Shown: positions 35,551 through 44,691, counted from the first letter of the stretch. The stretch is 64,000 nt of DNA from Fictibacillus aquaticus (GCF_002245695.1 NZ_NOII01000001.1:62001-126000), one strand, 5' to 3'. Translations and numbers: made by a program. Notes: generated by a model not told the origin, from the letters alone.

Positions 35551-37353
35551 ATGCTCTGGAGAAGTGTAGTCGGCAAGCTCTGGCTGACAATCCTTTTGCT
35601 CGTACTGGCTGTACTGATCATTTTAACGATGCTTCTTACACAGTTTTTTGAAACGTTTCATGATAATCAGGCGAAAGACCAGCTGACAAAGATGGCAGAC
35701 AGGCTTGTTGTTATTCTTGAGAAAGATCCAAACAGCACAGAAGCAGTCAGAATCACGAAAGAGATGGCAGACGTTTACTCAATGTCAGTGATGATGATCG
35801 ACAGCAGCAGGCAGCCTGTGCTTCCGGCTTCAAGCTCAAAGGACAGCGAACTGGACATTGAGGTTTTTTTGTCAAATAAACAGCTTTCTGATGTACCGCA
35901 AAAGAGAGTAAAAAGGTTTGTTAAAGAAGAATTTCCGCTCAAGCAAGAAGGCGGGACAGAAGATCATACGATGATCATTTATGGAGAGCCGTACCGCGAC
36001 CCTTCAGGTGGTACAGGAGCAGTTTACGTGTATCAGTCAGTGGAGAATATCGCCAAAACGACAGACCAGGCTAAAAAGCTTATCTTTATCGCCGCTGGCA
36101 TCGCAATTATTTTGACTACGGTCTTTGCCTTTTTCCTTTCAAGCCGCATCACGGCGCCCCTGCGTAAAATGAGAGAAGCAGCGATGCTTGTGGCAAAAGG
36201 TGAGTTTGATGCTAAAGTGCCCATTCTTACACATGATGAGATCGGCGAGCTTGGAATGACATTCAATCGAATGGGGCGCCAGCTGAAAAACTATGTGCAA
36301 GCGCTCAATCAGGAGAAAGAGCAATTATCAGGCGTACTCAGCTCGATGGCGGATGGTGTTATTACCTTCGACAGGAAGATGAACATTCTTGTGACGAATC
36401 CTCCTGCTGACCGTTTCTTGCAGGCGTGCTATTATGAGACCGGCATGTCGGCCAAAGAAAAGTACAGCTTGCCTGAAGCGGTGTCGCAGCAGTTTAATCA
36501 GGTCGTGACGCTCGAGCGTGAACAGCTTATAGAAGTCGCGCTTCAAGGCCGTTCCTGGGTTGTCGTTATGACGCCGCTTTATAATCAGTCACTTATCAGA
36601 GGTGCTGTCGCCGTTTTGCGTGATATGACGGAGGAGCGGAGGATGGACAAGCTTAGAAAGGATTTTGTCGCGAACGTTTCACATGAACTGAAGACGCCGA
36701 TCGCCATGCTGCAAGGCTACAGTGAAGCAATTGTCGATGATATTGCCGAAACAGAAGAAGAGAAAAAAGAACTGGCTGGGATTATTCTCGATGAATCACG
36801 CAGGATGAGCAGGCTCGTCAATGAACTGCTGGATCTTGCACGTCTCGAAGCAGGACATATGAAGCTGTATAAATCCTGGATCAATATACATGATTATGCA
36901 TCTCGTATACTCCGGAAATTTCATGGTCCGGCAAAAGAAAGGAAGATCCATCTTCATCTAGAGGCAGAATTAGAAGATAGCAGCGGCGAATTGTATGCTG
37001 ATGCAGACCGCCTTGAGCAGGTTCTTACTAATTTGATTGATAATGCGATCAGGCATACAGCAGAGGACGGTGAAGTCATCCTGAGAGCTTCTATTTCAGA
37101 TGCGGCTGTAAAGGTGGATGTTACAGATACAGGGTCAGGCATCCCTGAAGAAGATCTGCCGTTTGTTTTTGAACGCTTCTATAAAGGCGACAAAGCGAGG
37201 ACACGCGGTAAGTCAGGCGGCACTGGTCTAGGTCTTGCCATAGCCAAAAACATTGTGGAAGCCCATGATGGGGTCATCACTGTCCACAGCAAAAGAGGAG
37301 AAGGAACGACATTTTCTTTTGTTATTCCGCGAAATATGGACGGAGAGGTCTGA
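35551..37353 (+). CDS. resE: Sensor histidine kinase ResE
   Basis: A 600-residue membrane kinase. Two helices (about 10-30 and 172-192) enclose an outside sensor domain; HAMP follows (ITAPLRKMREAAM), then a PAS-like domain (LSSMADGVITFDRK). The phosphorylated His is in NVSHELKTPIAML, and N, G1, F and G2 boxes are visible (NLIDNAIRHT, DTGSGIPEEDL, GTGLGLAIAKNIV). It phosphorylates ResD in response to oxygen or redox state. Confidence 0.95.
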   Translation: MLWRSVVGKLWLTILLLVLAVLIILTMLLTQFFETFHDNQAKDQLTKMADRLVVILEKDPNSTEAVRITKEMADVYSMSVMMIDSSRQPVLPASSSKDSELDIEVFLSNKQLSDVPQKRVKRFVKEEFPLKQEGGTEDHTMIIYGEPYRDPSGGTGAVYVYQSVENIAKTTDQAKKLIFIAAGIAIILTTVFAFFLSSRITAPLRKMREAAMLVAKGEFDAKVPILTHDEIGELGMTFNRMGRQLKNYVQALNQEKEQLSGVLSSMADGVITFDRKMNILVTNPPADRFLQACYYETGMSAKEKYSLPEAVSQQFNQVVTLEREQLIEVALQGRSWVVVMTPLYNQSLIRGAVAVLRDMTEERRMDKLRKDFVANVSHELKTPIAMLQGYSEAIVDDIAETEEEKKELAGIILDESRRMSRLVNELLDLARLEAGHMKLYKSWINIHDYASRILRKFHGPAKERKIHLHLEAELEDSSGELYADADRLEQVLTNLIDNAIRHTAEDGEVILRASISDAAVKVDVTDTGSGIPEEDLPFVFERFYKGDKARTRGKSGGTGLGLAIAKNIVEAHDGVITVHSKRGEGTTFSFVIPRNMDGEV

Positions 37354-37423
37354 AAATCGCGATTTTTCTTGTTTCATAAGAAACAATTGGAAATTAGCTC
37401 TTTCCCAGACGGTTGTGTTCCGA

Positions 37424-37429
37424 TATAAT
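37424..37429 (+). promoter_or_regulatory. -10 element of the cobalamin leader
   Basis: Consensus TATAAT 25 bp before the riboswitch. The -35 region (TTTCCC at 17-bp spacing) is poor. Confidence 0.4.
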
Positions 37430-37453
37430 AAAAATTGTGAATTTCATATGAGT

Positions 37454-37619
37454 TAACAGGTGCAGCCCAAATAACGGGTATGCTTAAAAGGGAAAACGGT
37501 TAAATTCCGTTGCGGTCCCGCCACTGTAAATGGGAGGATCCTATACATGATGCCACTGTCTGTGCAGACGGGAAGGCTTATAGGAGACGAAGACCATGAG
37601 CCAGGAGACCTGCCTGTTA
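37454..37619 (+). promoter_or_regulatory. Cobalamin riboswitch
   Basis: Closing stem TAACAGG (37454-37460) with CCTGTTA (37613-37619). Inside are the conserved GTGCAGCCC, AAAAGGGAA, CCGTTGCGGTCCCGCCACTG, ATGCCACTG, GGGAAGG and the B12 box AGCCAGGAGACCTGCC. It lies upstream of a lipoprotein/ECF transporter pair and predicts repression by adenosylcobalamin. Confidence 0.95.
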
Positions 37620-37708
37620 CAAAGAATTTCAGCATGACCTACGAGGATAGGCAGTGTTGGCGAAACGGAGCTTTTCTACTAAAGCACTCTTTGTCATCAT
37701 AATCTATC

Positions 37709-37740
37709 TGCCCATGCGGTCTTTCTGCATGGGTATTTGT
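37709..37740 (+). terminator. Probable regulated terminator of the cobalamin riboswitch
   Basis: CCCATGC (37711-37717) - 9 nt - GCATGGG (37727-37733) followed by TATTTGTTT. Confidence 0.65.
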
Positions 37741-37776
37741 TTGGCCAAAAATATTATTTAAGGAGAGAACAAGTCT

Positions 37777-38187
37777 ATGAAACGTTTAACGGCACTTCTA
37801 TTTGCAGCAATGATCGCTGTCTCAGGCTGTGGACAGGCAGAAAAAGAGAAATCAGCAGAAACGAGCAAAAACACTACAGAAGAAAACCAAAAACAAGAAA
37901 CAGTTACTGTCGAATTAACGAAGGAAAATGGTAAAGAAAAAGTAGAACAAAAGGAGGTTGCCATCAAGGAAGGAGAAACCGTGATGGAAGTGATGAAAAG
38001 GGAATTTGATGTCAAAACGATGTTCGATGATTCTTTCATCAGCGGTATTAACGGCATTGAAGGCAGCGAAAAAGATAAAACATCATGGTTTTTTTCTGTC
38101 AACGGAAAGGAAGCGATGAAGGGAGCTAAAGAGATCAAGCTGAAAAAGGGAGACAAAGTCAGCTTCGACCTTCATAAATATGAGTAG
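37777..38187 (+). CDS. DUF4430 lipoprotein, predicted cobalamin-uptake partner
   Basis: A 136-residue exported lipoprotein. The signal peptide ends in a lipobox AVSGC with the lipid-carrying Cys at residue 18. A Glu/Lys/Gln-rich linker (about 20-55) is followed by a transcobalamin C-terminal-like (DUF4430) domain with GETVMEVMKREFDV and WFFSVNGKEAMKGA. It is controlled by the cobalamin riboswitch and overlaps the ECF gene by 8 nt. A role in binding or handing over cobalamin is inferred from context. Confidence 0.82.
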   Translation: MKRLTALLFAAMIAVSGCGQAEKEKSAETSKNTTEENQKQETVTVELTKENGKEKVEQKEVAIKEGETVMEVMKREFDVKTMFDDSFISGINGIEGSEKDKTSWFFSVNGKEAMKGAKEIKLKKGDKVSFDLHKYE

Positions 38188-38701
38188 CCAAAAGTTGAAA
38201 ATCCTTACATTGCTTGGAGTGCTGTCGGCGCTTCTGACAGTGGGAAGGATCGCCTTTACCTCCATACCGAACGTACAGCCGAATACCTCAATACTGATTA
38301 TCGCCTCCTTCGTTTTGGGACCGGTTTACGGATTTGTATTGGCGGTCATCAGTACGATCACGACCAACATGTTTCTTGGCAGCGGCATTTGGTCGATCGG
38401 CCAGATCGCGGCTTGGGGAAGCATTGCACTTTTCAGCGGATGGCTTGGAAAGCATAGGAATATATTCCCTTTTTGGGCGCTGGTCTTATATGCTGGATTT
38501 TGCGGCTATTACTTCGGCATCGTCATGACGCTCTTTAACGCGATCGCGGTGGACCATATCTGGGCGTATTATCTAGCCGGCATCAGTTTTGATACGAATC
38601 ACGCAATAGGCAACATGATCTTTTATGGTGTGCTTGCGAAGCCGCTTTATATTATCATGGATAAACAGATGCGGAAATATAACGCCGCTGACATATACTA
38701 G
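38180..38701 (+). CDS. ECF transporter S component (probable cobalamin)
   Basis: A 173-residue membrane protein with five to six helices. It begins KLKILTLLGVLSALLTVGRI, close to the helix-1 pattern of S components, and has the loop segment FVLGPVYGFVLAVIST. No energising EcfA/EcfT genes are nearby, so it should share the general module. Cobalamin specificity is inferred from the riboswitch and the lipoprotein partner. Confidence 0.85.
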   Translation: MSSQKLKILTLLGVLSALLTVGRIAFTSIPNVQPNTSILIIASFVLGPVYGFVLAVISTITTNMFLGSGIWSIGQIAAWGSIALFSGWLGKHRNIFPFWALVLYAGFCGYYFGIVMTLFNAIAVDHIWAYYLAGISFDTNHAIGNMIFYGVLAKPLYIIMDKQMRKYNAADIY

Positions 38702-38707
38702 TTACCT

Positions 38708-38736
38708 GTCACCTGCTGCACGCAGGTGACTTTTTA
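38708..38736 (+). terminator. Terminator of the cobalamin uptake operon
   Basis: GTCACCTGC - 5 nt - GCAGGTGAC followed by TTTTT. Confidence 0.92.
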
Positions 38737-38777
38737 TATAAACAAACGATTTCTTTAGCAACTTTTTCTAGCAAGAA

Positions 38778-38786
38778 CATACACTA
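38778..38786 (+). promoter_or_regulatory. SigK/SigE-like -10 element
   Basis: CATACACTA equals the SigK -10 pattern CATANNNTA and contains CATACACT, a SigE-like -10. An AC lies about 15 bp upstream as in many SigK promoters. No good SigE -35 is seen. Confidence 0.45.
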
Positions 38787-38812
38787 ATACGGTTATGTCA
38801 GGGGAGGTTGTT

Positions 38813-38902
38813 ATGAGCGATTATGTAACTAGAATTTCGGCTGTATTGTTTTTGACGCTGTGCATTGGCGTCCTGTTTTTCACGGCTAAATTAGGAGCTT
38901 GA
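38813..38902 (+). CDS. 29-residue single-helix membrane peptide
   Basis: ATG 38813 follows GGGGAGG with 7 nt spacing. The product MSDYVTRISAVLFLTLCIGV plus nine more residues is a short charged head and one membrane helix. It lies between two terminators in its own transcription unit, with a mother-cell-type -10 upstream. I do not recognise a family. Supported by the ribosome binding site, helix and terminator. Confidence 0.6.
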   Translation: MSDYVTRISAVLFLTLCIGVLFFTAKLGA

Positions 38903-38952
38903 TTAATAAAAAAAACCGTACATAGCGGAAAATCATGAGGGCGGGAATGACA

Positions 38953-38984
38953 AGCCAGAGAGCATGCTCTCTGGCTGTTTTTTT
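38953..38984 (+). terminator. Terminator of the small membrane peptide gene
   Basis: A perfect 24-bp palindrome (arms AGCCAGAGAGCA and complement) followed by GTTTTTTT. Confidence 0.9.
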
Positions 38985-39019
38985 GGAGGATAAGACAGCA
39001 AGCAGGAGACAATATTTAA

Positions 39020-39048
39020 TTGACAATGATTATCATCCTTAATAAAAT
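39020..39048 (+). promoter_or_regulatory. Fur-box promoter pointing antisense into fer
   Basis: TTGACA (39020-39025), 17-bp spacer, TAAAAT (39043-39048). TGACAATGATTATCA (39021-39035) differs from the Fur box at one base and covers the -35. The start of transcription would be near 39055, reading through the whole fer gene on the opposite strand. No plus-strand gene begins nearby. Confidence 0.6.
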
Positions 39049-39082
39049 AAAAACAAGCCTTCCTGTGAATAAGAAAGACTTG
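39041..39082 (-). terminator. Terminator of fer
   Basis: On the minus strand, CAAGTCTTTC pairs with GGAAGGCTTG (two G-U pairs) and is followed by TTTTTATTTT. Confidence 0.75.
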
Positions 39083-39097
39083 CCAGTTGAATTAACG

Positions 39098-39358
<261 letters not shown>

Positions 39359-39633
39359 CTAAATGAATTGGTAACCGGAAAAAAGATTGCTAAAATTATA
39401 TCCAACAATTTCCTGAAACGAATTAAGGTTTACTATTTATATTGTAAAGACTTCATAAACACATTTCAACAATTAAATCCGGCCGCTATTTTCTCTTCAG
39501 AAAGATTATTCCCCCACACAGTCGAACGAAACCAACTCTCTTATCTTATTTACCATTTTGCCTCGAATTCAATTCATGCGGACAGGCATGGTTTTTGTTA
39601 CAATAAGAAAAATGATTGCAAGGGTGTATCACT

Positions 39634-40677
39634 TTGAATGTATATGATTATATGCTGCTTGACTGCTTTCAGAACATGAACGGTGCAAGGTCAGCACAAG
39701 GCTTGTTTCATATTGTTTCAGGGAAAAGGACAGCACAGTCTCTTGCAGATGCCCAGCTGTTTAACATCGGAAAGTATTATGGCGTATTGACGAATTTTAA
39801 TAAGGAACGTTTCGATGAAATCACCGGAGTGCTTGAGTCTGAAAATTGGATAGAAGAGCAATCTCCTGGAACGTATTACTGTACTGCTGATGGAAAAGAT
39901 ATCTTGAAAGAAGTTTCTTTTCCTTTTTTGGATCATTTAGCAGGATTAGCTCATTGGAGTTATGAGAAATCATTCTGGCTTACTTTGGCACTTTACGTTC
40001 AGTCATTGTCAAACGTGCTGAACAATCATAGCAGATTTCTTCCAGTGGTAAGTGACGCTAGAGCTGCAGCAGCAGTAAAGGCGGTTTTCCCTCGAGACTC
40101 AGCCTCGAGAAAAATGGCATCTGAACGTCTGCATAAAGAGTTTGAACATTTGTTTGAAATGTATAGAGATGATCGTGCTGCCAGCCTTTTTTTGCAGAGA
40201 CTTACTAGACATGAAAGAATAGGATCAACTTTTGAGCAGCTTGCCGGTCTTTACAGTGTGCCAGAGCCTGAAGCGAGGATGCTGTTTCGGTCCATGCTTC
40301 ATTATATCCTCTCTTGTATTAAAGAGAACCCTGCTGCCTATCCGGAACTGTCAAAACTTCTTCCAACGGGTGAAGCAGTCTCTTTAACGATCTCAGCAAG
40401 AGCGACATACAAATTGCTTGCGGAGGGACAGACTCTTGAAGAGATAGAACGGAATCGGAGGCTTAAAAAAAGCACACTAGAAGATCATCTCGTGGAGATT
40501 GCGCGTTCTGTTCCCGATTTTGATATATCCCCATACATAACAGAGAGTGAACGGCAGCTCATCTCCCGCATTTGCTCAAAATTAAAAGACAAGCGATTAA
40601 AAGCGATAAAAGATGAAGCCTCATCTTTATCGTATTTGAAAATTCGTCTGGCGATCGCTAAAGAAGGCTGGGGGTGA
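39634..40677 (+). CDS. ypbB: YpbB family helix-turn-helix protein
   Basis: A 347-residue protein from TTG 39634 with AAGGGTG upstream. The C-terminal third has a helicase-associated HTH motif (LLAEGQTLEEIERNRRLKKSTLEDHLVEIA, in which an HTH can be traced), as in proteins coupled to RecQ helicases. It lies directly upstream of recS and overlaps it, so the two probably act together. Exact function is unknown. The 287-bp gap upstream of it holds the fer start region and no other recognisable gene. Confidence 0.88.
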   Translation: MNVYDYMLLDCFQNMNGARSAQGLFHIVSGKRTAQSLADAQLFNIGKYYGVLTNFNKERFDEITGVLESENWIEEQSPGTYYCTADGKDILKEVSFPFLDHLAGLAHWSYEKSFWLTLALYVQSLSNVLNNHSRFLPVVSDARAAAAVKAVFPRDSASRKMASERLHKEFEHLFEMYRDDRAASLFLQRLTRHERIGSTFEQLAGLYSVPEPEARMLFRSMLHYILSCIKENPAAYPELSKLLPTGEAVSLTISARATYKLLAEGQTLEEIERNRRLKKSTLEDHLVEIARSVPDFDISPYITESERQLISRICSKLKDKRLKAIKDEASSLSYLKIRLAIAKEGWG

Positions 40678-40682
40678 ATAAA

Positions 40683-42155
40683 ATGGTGAATCTTGAAAAA
40701 GAACTGCAGCGCCATTTCGGTTTTGATTCCTTTCGACACGGTCAAAAAGAAATTATCTGTGACGTTCTTAACGGCCAGGATGTTTTAGCAGTGCTGCCTA
40801 CCGGTACTGGAAAATCGATCTGCTACCAGCTTTCGGGTGTTATGCTGAATAAGCCTGTCGTTATCGTCTCCCCTCTTTTATCTTTAATGGAGGATCAAAC
40901 AGAGCAGCTGAAGAGAATGGGGTTTAAACGTACTGTCGCTTTTAATTCCTCATTATTATACGAGGAAAAAAGAGAACAAATGGACAGACTCGCCACCAGC
41001 CAGTTTATTTTCGTTTCGCCAGAAATGCTGCAGAACAAAAGCCTGATCTTGTCCTTAAAAAAGGCGGATGTAGGATTATTTGCCGTAGATGAAGCCCATT
41101 GCGTTTCGCAATGGGGCCATGAGTTCAGGCCGCACTATTTAAGCCTTGCTGAGATTAGAAGAGAAATCGGAAACCCTCCTTGTCTTGCTCTTACTGCAAC
41201 GGCGGGGAAAAAGGTGCAAGATGACATCGTTAAATATCTTTGTTTAAAAGAGCCCTCAAAGCACATCGGGACCATGAACAGAAGCAATATTGCTCTAGTT
41301 GCGGAGACAGCCGCAACACTTGATGAAAAACAAGAGAGGCTGCAGGATCTGATCATGATGCTGAAGGGACCGGGAATCATCTACACTTCTACAAGAAACA
41401 TGGCAGAGTGGGTCTGTCATGCTGCCAAAGAGGCGGGTAAAAAGAGAACAGCATTTTATCACGGCGGAATGGAGCATCACGACAGGATGCTCGTGCAGAA
41501 ACAGTTCTTGGAAGGCCAGCTCGATTTGATCTGCTGTACGAACGCGTTTGGAATGGGAATCAACAAGAGTGATGTAAGGTACGTGATCCATTATCAGCTG
41601 CCTTCAAGCATCGAGGCATACGTTCAGGAGATAGGGAGAGCAGGCAGGGACGGAATGCCGGCGGTTGCTATTCTGCTCTATCATCCGCTTGATGAGGAAA
41701 TCCCTTTTCATTTTATTGAAATGGAACTTCCTGATCCTTTGCGGCTTCCGGCAATATTTGGAGGCTGTACAACGAAAGATGAAATGAAAGAGCGCATTGA
41801 AGGTGCATTTCTAGCCGAAACAGCCGCTCGTTTTTTAGAGTTTTATATTGAACGGGATGAAGCTTTGAAAAGCAAGGGTCTGTCGGGAGATTTTTTTACT
41901 AGGCTATCTTCAAGAATTGAATCAAGAAAAAAATATAAGCACGAACAGTTTAGAAAGCTGATAAACTGGATTCGGCTACACAGCTGCAAGAGGACCGCTC
42001 TGCTGAATCTTTTTGATGAAGCTGGAGTGATGCAGGATGACCGCTGCTGCGGCAGCTGCGGGATATCACTCAGCAGCTATGCCGGCCAAGAGGAAGCAGA
42101 AGCTGATGCCAGCTTGCTGGATTGGCGTGAGGAACTGAGACTGATGCTTCTATAA
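40683..42155 (+). CDS. recS: RecQ-family ATP-dependent DNA helicase RecS
   Basis: A 490-residue helicase. Walker A is LPTGTGKSICYQ, motif II is VDEAHCVSQWGHEFRP and motif VI is QEIGRAGRDGMP. The C-terminus has zinc-ligand cysteines (DRCCGSCG). It is shorter than RecQ and lacks an HRDC domain, as in B. subtilis RecS. Start at ATG 40683 is favoured by GGGGGTG; GTG 40674 would overlap ypbB. Confidence 0.93.
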   Translation: MVNLEKELQRHFGFDSFRHGQKEIICDVLNGQDVLAVLPTGTGKSICYQLSGVMLNKPVVIVSPLLSLMEDQTEQLKRMGFKRTVAFNSSLLYEEKREQMDRLATSQFIFVSPEMLQNKSLILSLKKADVGLFAVDEAHCVSQWGHEFRPHYLSLAEIRREIGNPPCLALTATAGKKVQDDIVKYLCLKEPSKHIGTMNRSNIALVAETAATLDEKQERLQDLIMMLKGPGIIYTSTRNMAEWVCHAAKEAGKKRTAFYHGGMEHHDRMLVQKQFLEGQLDLICCTNAFGMGINKSDVRYVIHYQLPSSIEAYVQEIGRAGRDGMPAVAILLYHPLDEEIPFHFIEMELPDPLRLPAIFGGCTTKDEMKERIEGAFLAETAARFLEFYIERDEALKSKGLSGDFFTRLSSRIESRKKYKHEQFRKLINWIRLHSCKRTALLNLFDEAGVMQDDRCCGSCGISLSSYAGQEEAEADASLLDWREELRLMLL

Positions 42156-42174
42156 AAAGGCGGGTTATAGACAA

Positions 42175-42777
42175 TTGAAGAAGATTAAAGCAGAAGATCT
42201 TACTCCAAAAGAACTCATTATCAATGTTTATCTTACACAGATGATTTTTTTCGCGTGTGCTGTCATTCTTTCATATATATTTAACATCCCTGAGCCTTGG
42301 CTCACATTAAATGCTGTTTCGCAGTGGCAGTTTTTTACAGGAGTACTGAGTGCAGCTGCAGCTGTTTCAGCCTCATACGTATTGAAAAGGATGCTGCCTG
42401 AACAAAGCCTTGACGATGGCGGTATTAATGAAAAGCTGTTTGGCAGCATAAGCACTTTACATATCCTTTTTTTGTCCGCAGTAATTGCTGTTTGTGAAGA
42501 ATACCTTTTCCGCGGAACGCTTCAGCCGCTTATCGGACTCACAGGATCAAGTCTTGTTTTTGTACTCCTTCACTTCCGTTATATAAAAAAGCCGTTCCTG
42601 CTTCTTTTTGTTGTCTTTCTCTCAATTTGGCTGGGACTTTTGTATGAATGGAGCGGATCAATCTGGCTTCCGATTCTTTTTCATTTTTTATTTGATGCAA
42701 TATCCGGTATGATGATAGCAAGAGATTACAGACGAAATAGTGAACGTAAAAGAGGTGAATCAAGGGATGATGAATAA
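42175..42777 (+). CDS. ypbD: CPBP family intramembrane protease (YpbD-like)
   Basis: A 200-residue membrane protein with about five helices, TTG start and AAAAGGCGGG upstream. The Abi/CAAX protease motif EEYLFRG (near residue 108) is present, with a downstream FVLLHFRY His motif and a C-terminal HFLFDA. Substrate unknown. Overlaps the next gene. Confidence 0.88.
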   Translation: MKKIKAEDLTPKELIINVYLTQMIFFACAVILSYIFNIPEPWLTLNAVSQWQFFTGVLSAAAAVSASYVLKRMLPEQSLDDGGINEKLFGSISTLHILFLSAVIAVCEEYLFRGTLQPLIGLTGSSLVFVLLHFRYIKKPFLLLFVVFLSIWLGLLYEWSGSIWLPILFHFLFDAISGMMIARDYRRNSERKRGESRDDE

Positions 42778-43093
42778 AGACCAAGCTGGATCATTGCGCG
42801 AGCTTGCAGAGGAAACAGGTTCTGCGGTGCCGGCATCGGCAACGACACCGCTCCCTCCAAGAAGAGAATTTCATCAGCGGAAAAGGCGAGAAGAAACGAT
42901 GGAGAACAGCAAAGCGGGAGAACAGGATGAGGCTCCCGAGAGAAAGCCTTTCCCGCTTTTTAAAGTTATCCTATTAGCTTTCCTGCTTTTAATAGCTGCA
43001 ACTTTCTCTTACGACTACTGGTCTGGGCGTATCCTTGATCCTCTCGACAAAAACAAAAATGATGAACCGGTTCAGGTTCAAATTGAAAAATAA
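42767..43093 (+). CDS. Small single-pass membrane protein at the ypbE position
   Basis: About 108 residues from ATG 42767 with AGAGGTG upstream; a second ATG follows at once. It has a charged N-terminal half and one membrane helix (FKVILLAFLLLIAATFSY), with a short acidic tail. In B. subtilis this place holds YpbE, a longer protein with a LysM domain; here no LysM is present. Function unknown. Confidence 0.7.
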   Translation: MMNKDQAGSLRELAEETGSAVPASATTPLPPRREFHQRKRREETMENSKAGEQDEAPERKPFPLFKVILLAFLLLIAATFSYDYWSGRILDPLDKNKNDEPVQVQIEK

Positions 43094-43124
43094 ACACCTC
43101 GGCGCTTGCGGCCGAGGTGTTTTG
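43093..43124 (+). terminator. Terminator after the ypbB-recS-ypbD group
   Basis: AACACCTCGGC - 7 nt - GCCGAGGTGTT followed by TTT. Confidence 0.9.
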
Positions 43125-43224
43125 TTGTGCTGTTTTTAATAACATGAAAGAACAATGAACCCCTGTGCTGAACGAAGAATGATTCTAGGGCAGGCTGCAT
43201 AGGTTTAAACAGGAGGTCATGCTA

Positions 43225-43665
43225 ATGGAGAATTTTAACGAGTACAAGACAATCGTTCCAGACGCGACCAAACAAATGCTCACCGTGCTCATCCAAAAAA
43301 AATCCGAGAAAGAAAAATGGAAAAGCATGCAAAACACTTGGGGATTTTCGCTGATGTTTATCATACTGCTGCTTTTTGCGTATGTGTCATTTTCTTCAGG
43401 GAATGGAAAATCCGTCTCTGCATTAAGAAGTATGTTTTCTGATCCTGTTGTTTGGCTTTGCGGTTTTTTCTGTCTGCTTTCAGGGTTTCAGCTTCTTATA
43501 CTGAAAAAAAAATATGGAAAAGCCGATGACGAGTACGAGTCAGCACGCCGAGATTTTATTGACAGGAACGAAGAGTGGTGGACAGAAAAAGAGCAATGGG
43601 ATAACAGACATGTTGTCATGGAGTATATGAAGAAGGAATATAACATCAACGTACTTCACAAGTAG
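43225..43665 (+). CDS. ypbF: YpbF-like membrane protein (DUF2663)
   Basis: A 146-residue protein with two membrane helices (about residues 35-55 and 72-90) and a charged C-terminal part. ATG 43225 is chosen since AGGAGGT lies 7 nt away; ATG 43219 is too near. Position and topology suggest YpbF. It converges with the next gene, 4 bp apart. Confidence 0.7.
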   Translation: MENFNEYKTIVPDATKQMLTVLIQKKSEKEKWKSMQNTWGFSLMFIILLLFAYVSFSSGNGKSVSALRSMFSDPVVWLCGFFCLLSGFQLLILKKKYGKADDEYESARRDFIDRNEEWWTEKEQWDNRHVVMEYMKKEYNINVLHK

Positions 43666-43669
43666 TGGA

Positions 43670-43885
43670 TCAGGAGCAGGGACAGCCGAAAAATAGGAAT
43701 GAGTCGCGGGGGTGGCATTCATCGTTAATTACTATGCTTTGCTCGCACATGGAAATAATTCGTCCGAACGCAATGGTTTTATGCCTGACTGGACAGTAGA
43801 CTTCTACAGGAAGTCCGAGATTCATGCTGTAGGAAAATTCCTCGCATGTGATGAGAGATTTATTTACCAATTTTGAAAGAGTCAT
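43670..43885 (-). CDS. Small hypothetical protein (71 aa)
   Basis: Starts at ATG 43885 (MTLSKLVNKSLITCEEF) with GGAGAGG upstream. It has five cysteines and ends in GCPCS, with no membrane helix. I do not recognise a family. It is the only minus-strand gene in this part. Confidence 0.6.
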   Translation of the reverse strand: MTLSKLVNKSLITCEEFSYSMNLGLPVEVYCPVRHKTIAFGRIISMCEQSIVINDECHPRDSFLFFGCPCS

Positions 43886-44002
43886 GATGTTCCTCTCCAT
43901 TCTGAAATTAACTGTTAATCTCATCATATGTGAAATTTACAATTTTTTCAACAAATCTTTTTAAATATTCAAAAAATTTACTCCGGTCAAGGAGGAGATA
44001 AC

Positions 44003-44635
44003 TTGTTTGTAAGCAGCGCAATGATACCGCTTCGCAAAACATTGCATGTTCAAGAAAACAGAACAGCAAAAGAGGTGCTTTCACTTCTTGAAAAGCACGA
44101 TATTGATGGAGTGCCTGTACTGAAGGAAGGCAAATATGCGGGAATCGTCACGAGATATAAATTATTTGAAGCACAATTTTTAAGCGGAATGGCAACCGAT
44201 GATTTTTTGAATTATGTTAAGGCAGGCGACATTGCTCATTGGAAAGATGACAGTATAAATGAGGATGCAGTATTCGAAAAAACACTGCTGCTCGTAAAAG
44301 ACCGGCCACTCATCGCAGTCACTGGAAAGACAGGGGATCTGCTCGGAATCATCACCCGATCCGATATACTCAGTCAGTTTCAAAGTGCTTTTGGCATGAA
44401 CGTAAAAGGTGTAAGAATCAGCTTTACCTCAGTTGAGACTGAGGGGCGTATAGCAAGACTGTCGGAAATCACCAGACAGTTTCACGAAAACATCATTTCA
44501 CTTGCTACTTTTGATGAAACAGATAAACTGGTAAGAAGGATCGTTATGAAAGTAGAAAAAAAGCAAAATATGGATAAGTTTTTAAAAAAACTGGAACAGT
44601 CTGGTTTCCGAATCCTCAGCATTCATGAGGATTAA
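44003..44635 (+). CDS. CBS-domain protein
   Basis: A 210-residue protein with TTG start after AAGGAGGAG. Two CBS repeats are seen (LLEKHDIDGVPVLKEGKYAGIVTRYKLFEA and DRPLIAVTGKTGDLLGIITRSDIL in two parts), followed by an ACT-like C-terminal domain (about 130-210). CBS pairs bind adenine nucleotides. Target process unknown. Confidence 0.8.
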   Translation: MFVSSAMIPLRKTLHVQENRTAKEVLSLLEKHDIDGVPVLKEGKYAGIVTRYKLFEAQFLSGMATDDFLNYVKAGDIAHWKDDSINEDAVFEKTLLLVKDRPLIAVTGKTGDLLGIITRSDILSQFQSAFGMNVKGVRISFTSVETEGRIARLSEITRQFHENIISLATFDETDKLVRRIVMKVEKKQNMDKFLKKLEQSGFRILSIHED

Positions 44636-44664
44636 GCCTTCCTTCATGAGGAAGGCTTTCTTAT
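44634..44664 (+). terminator. Terminator of the CBS gene
   Basis: AAGCCTTCC - 7 nt - GGAAGGCTT followed by TCTTATT. Confidence 0.82.
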
Positions 44665-44691
44665 TAACAGAAAAAGCAGGGAGTGCAACAG

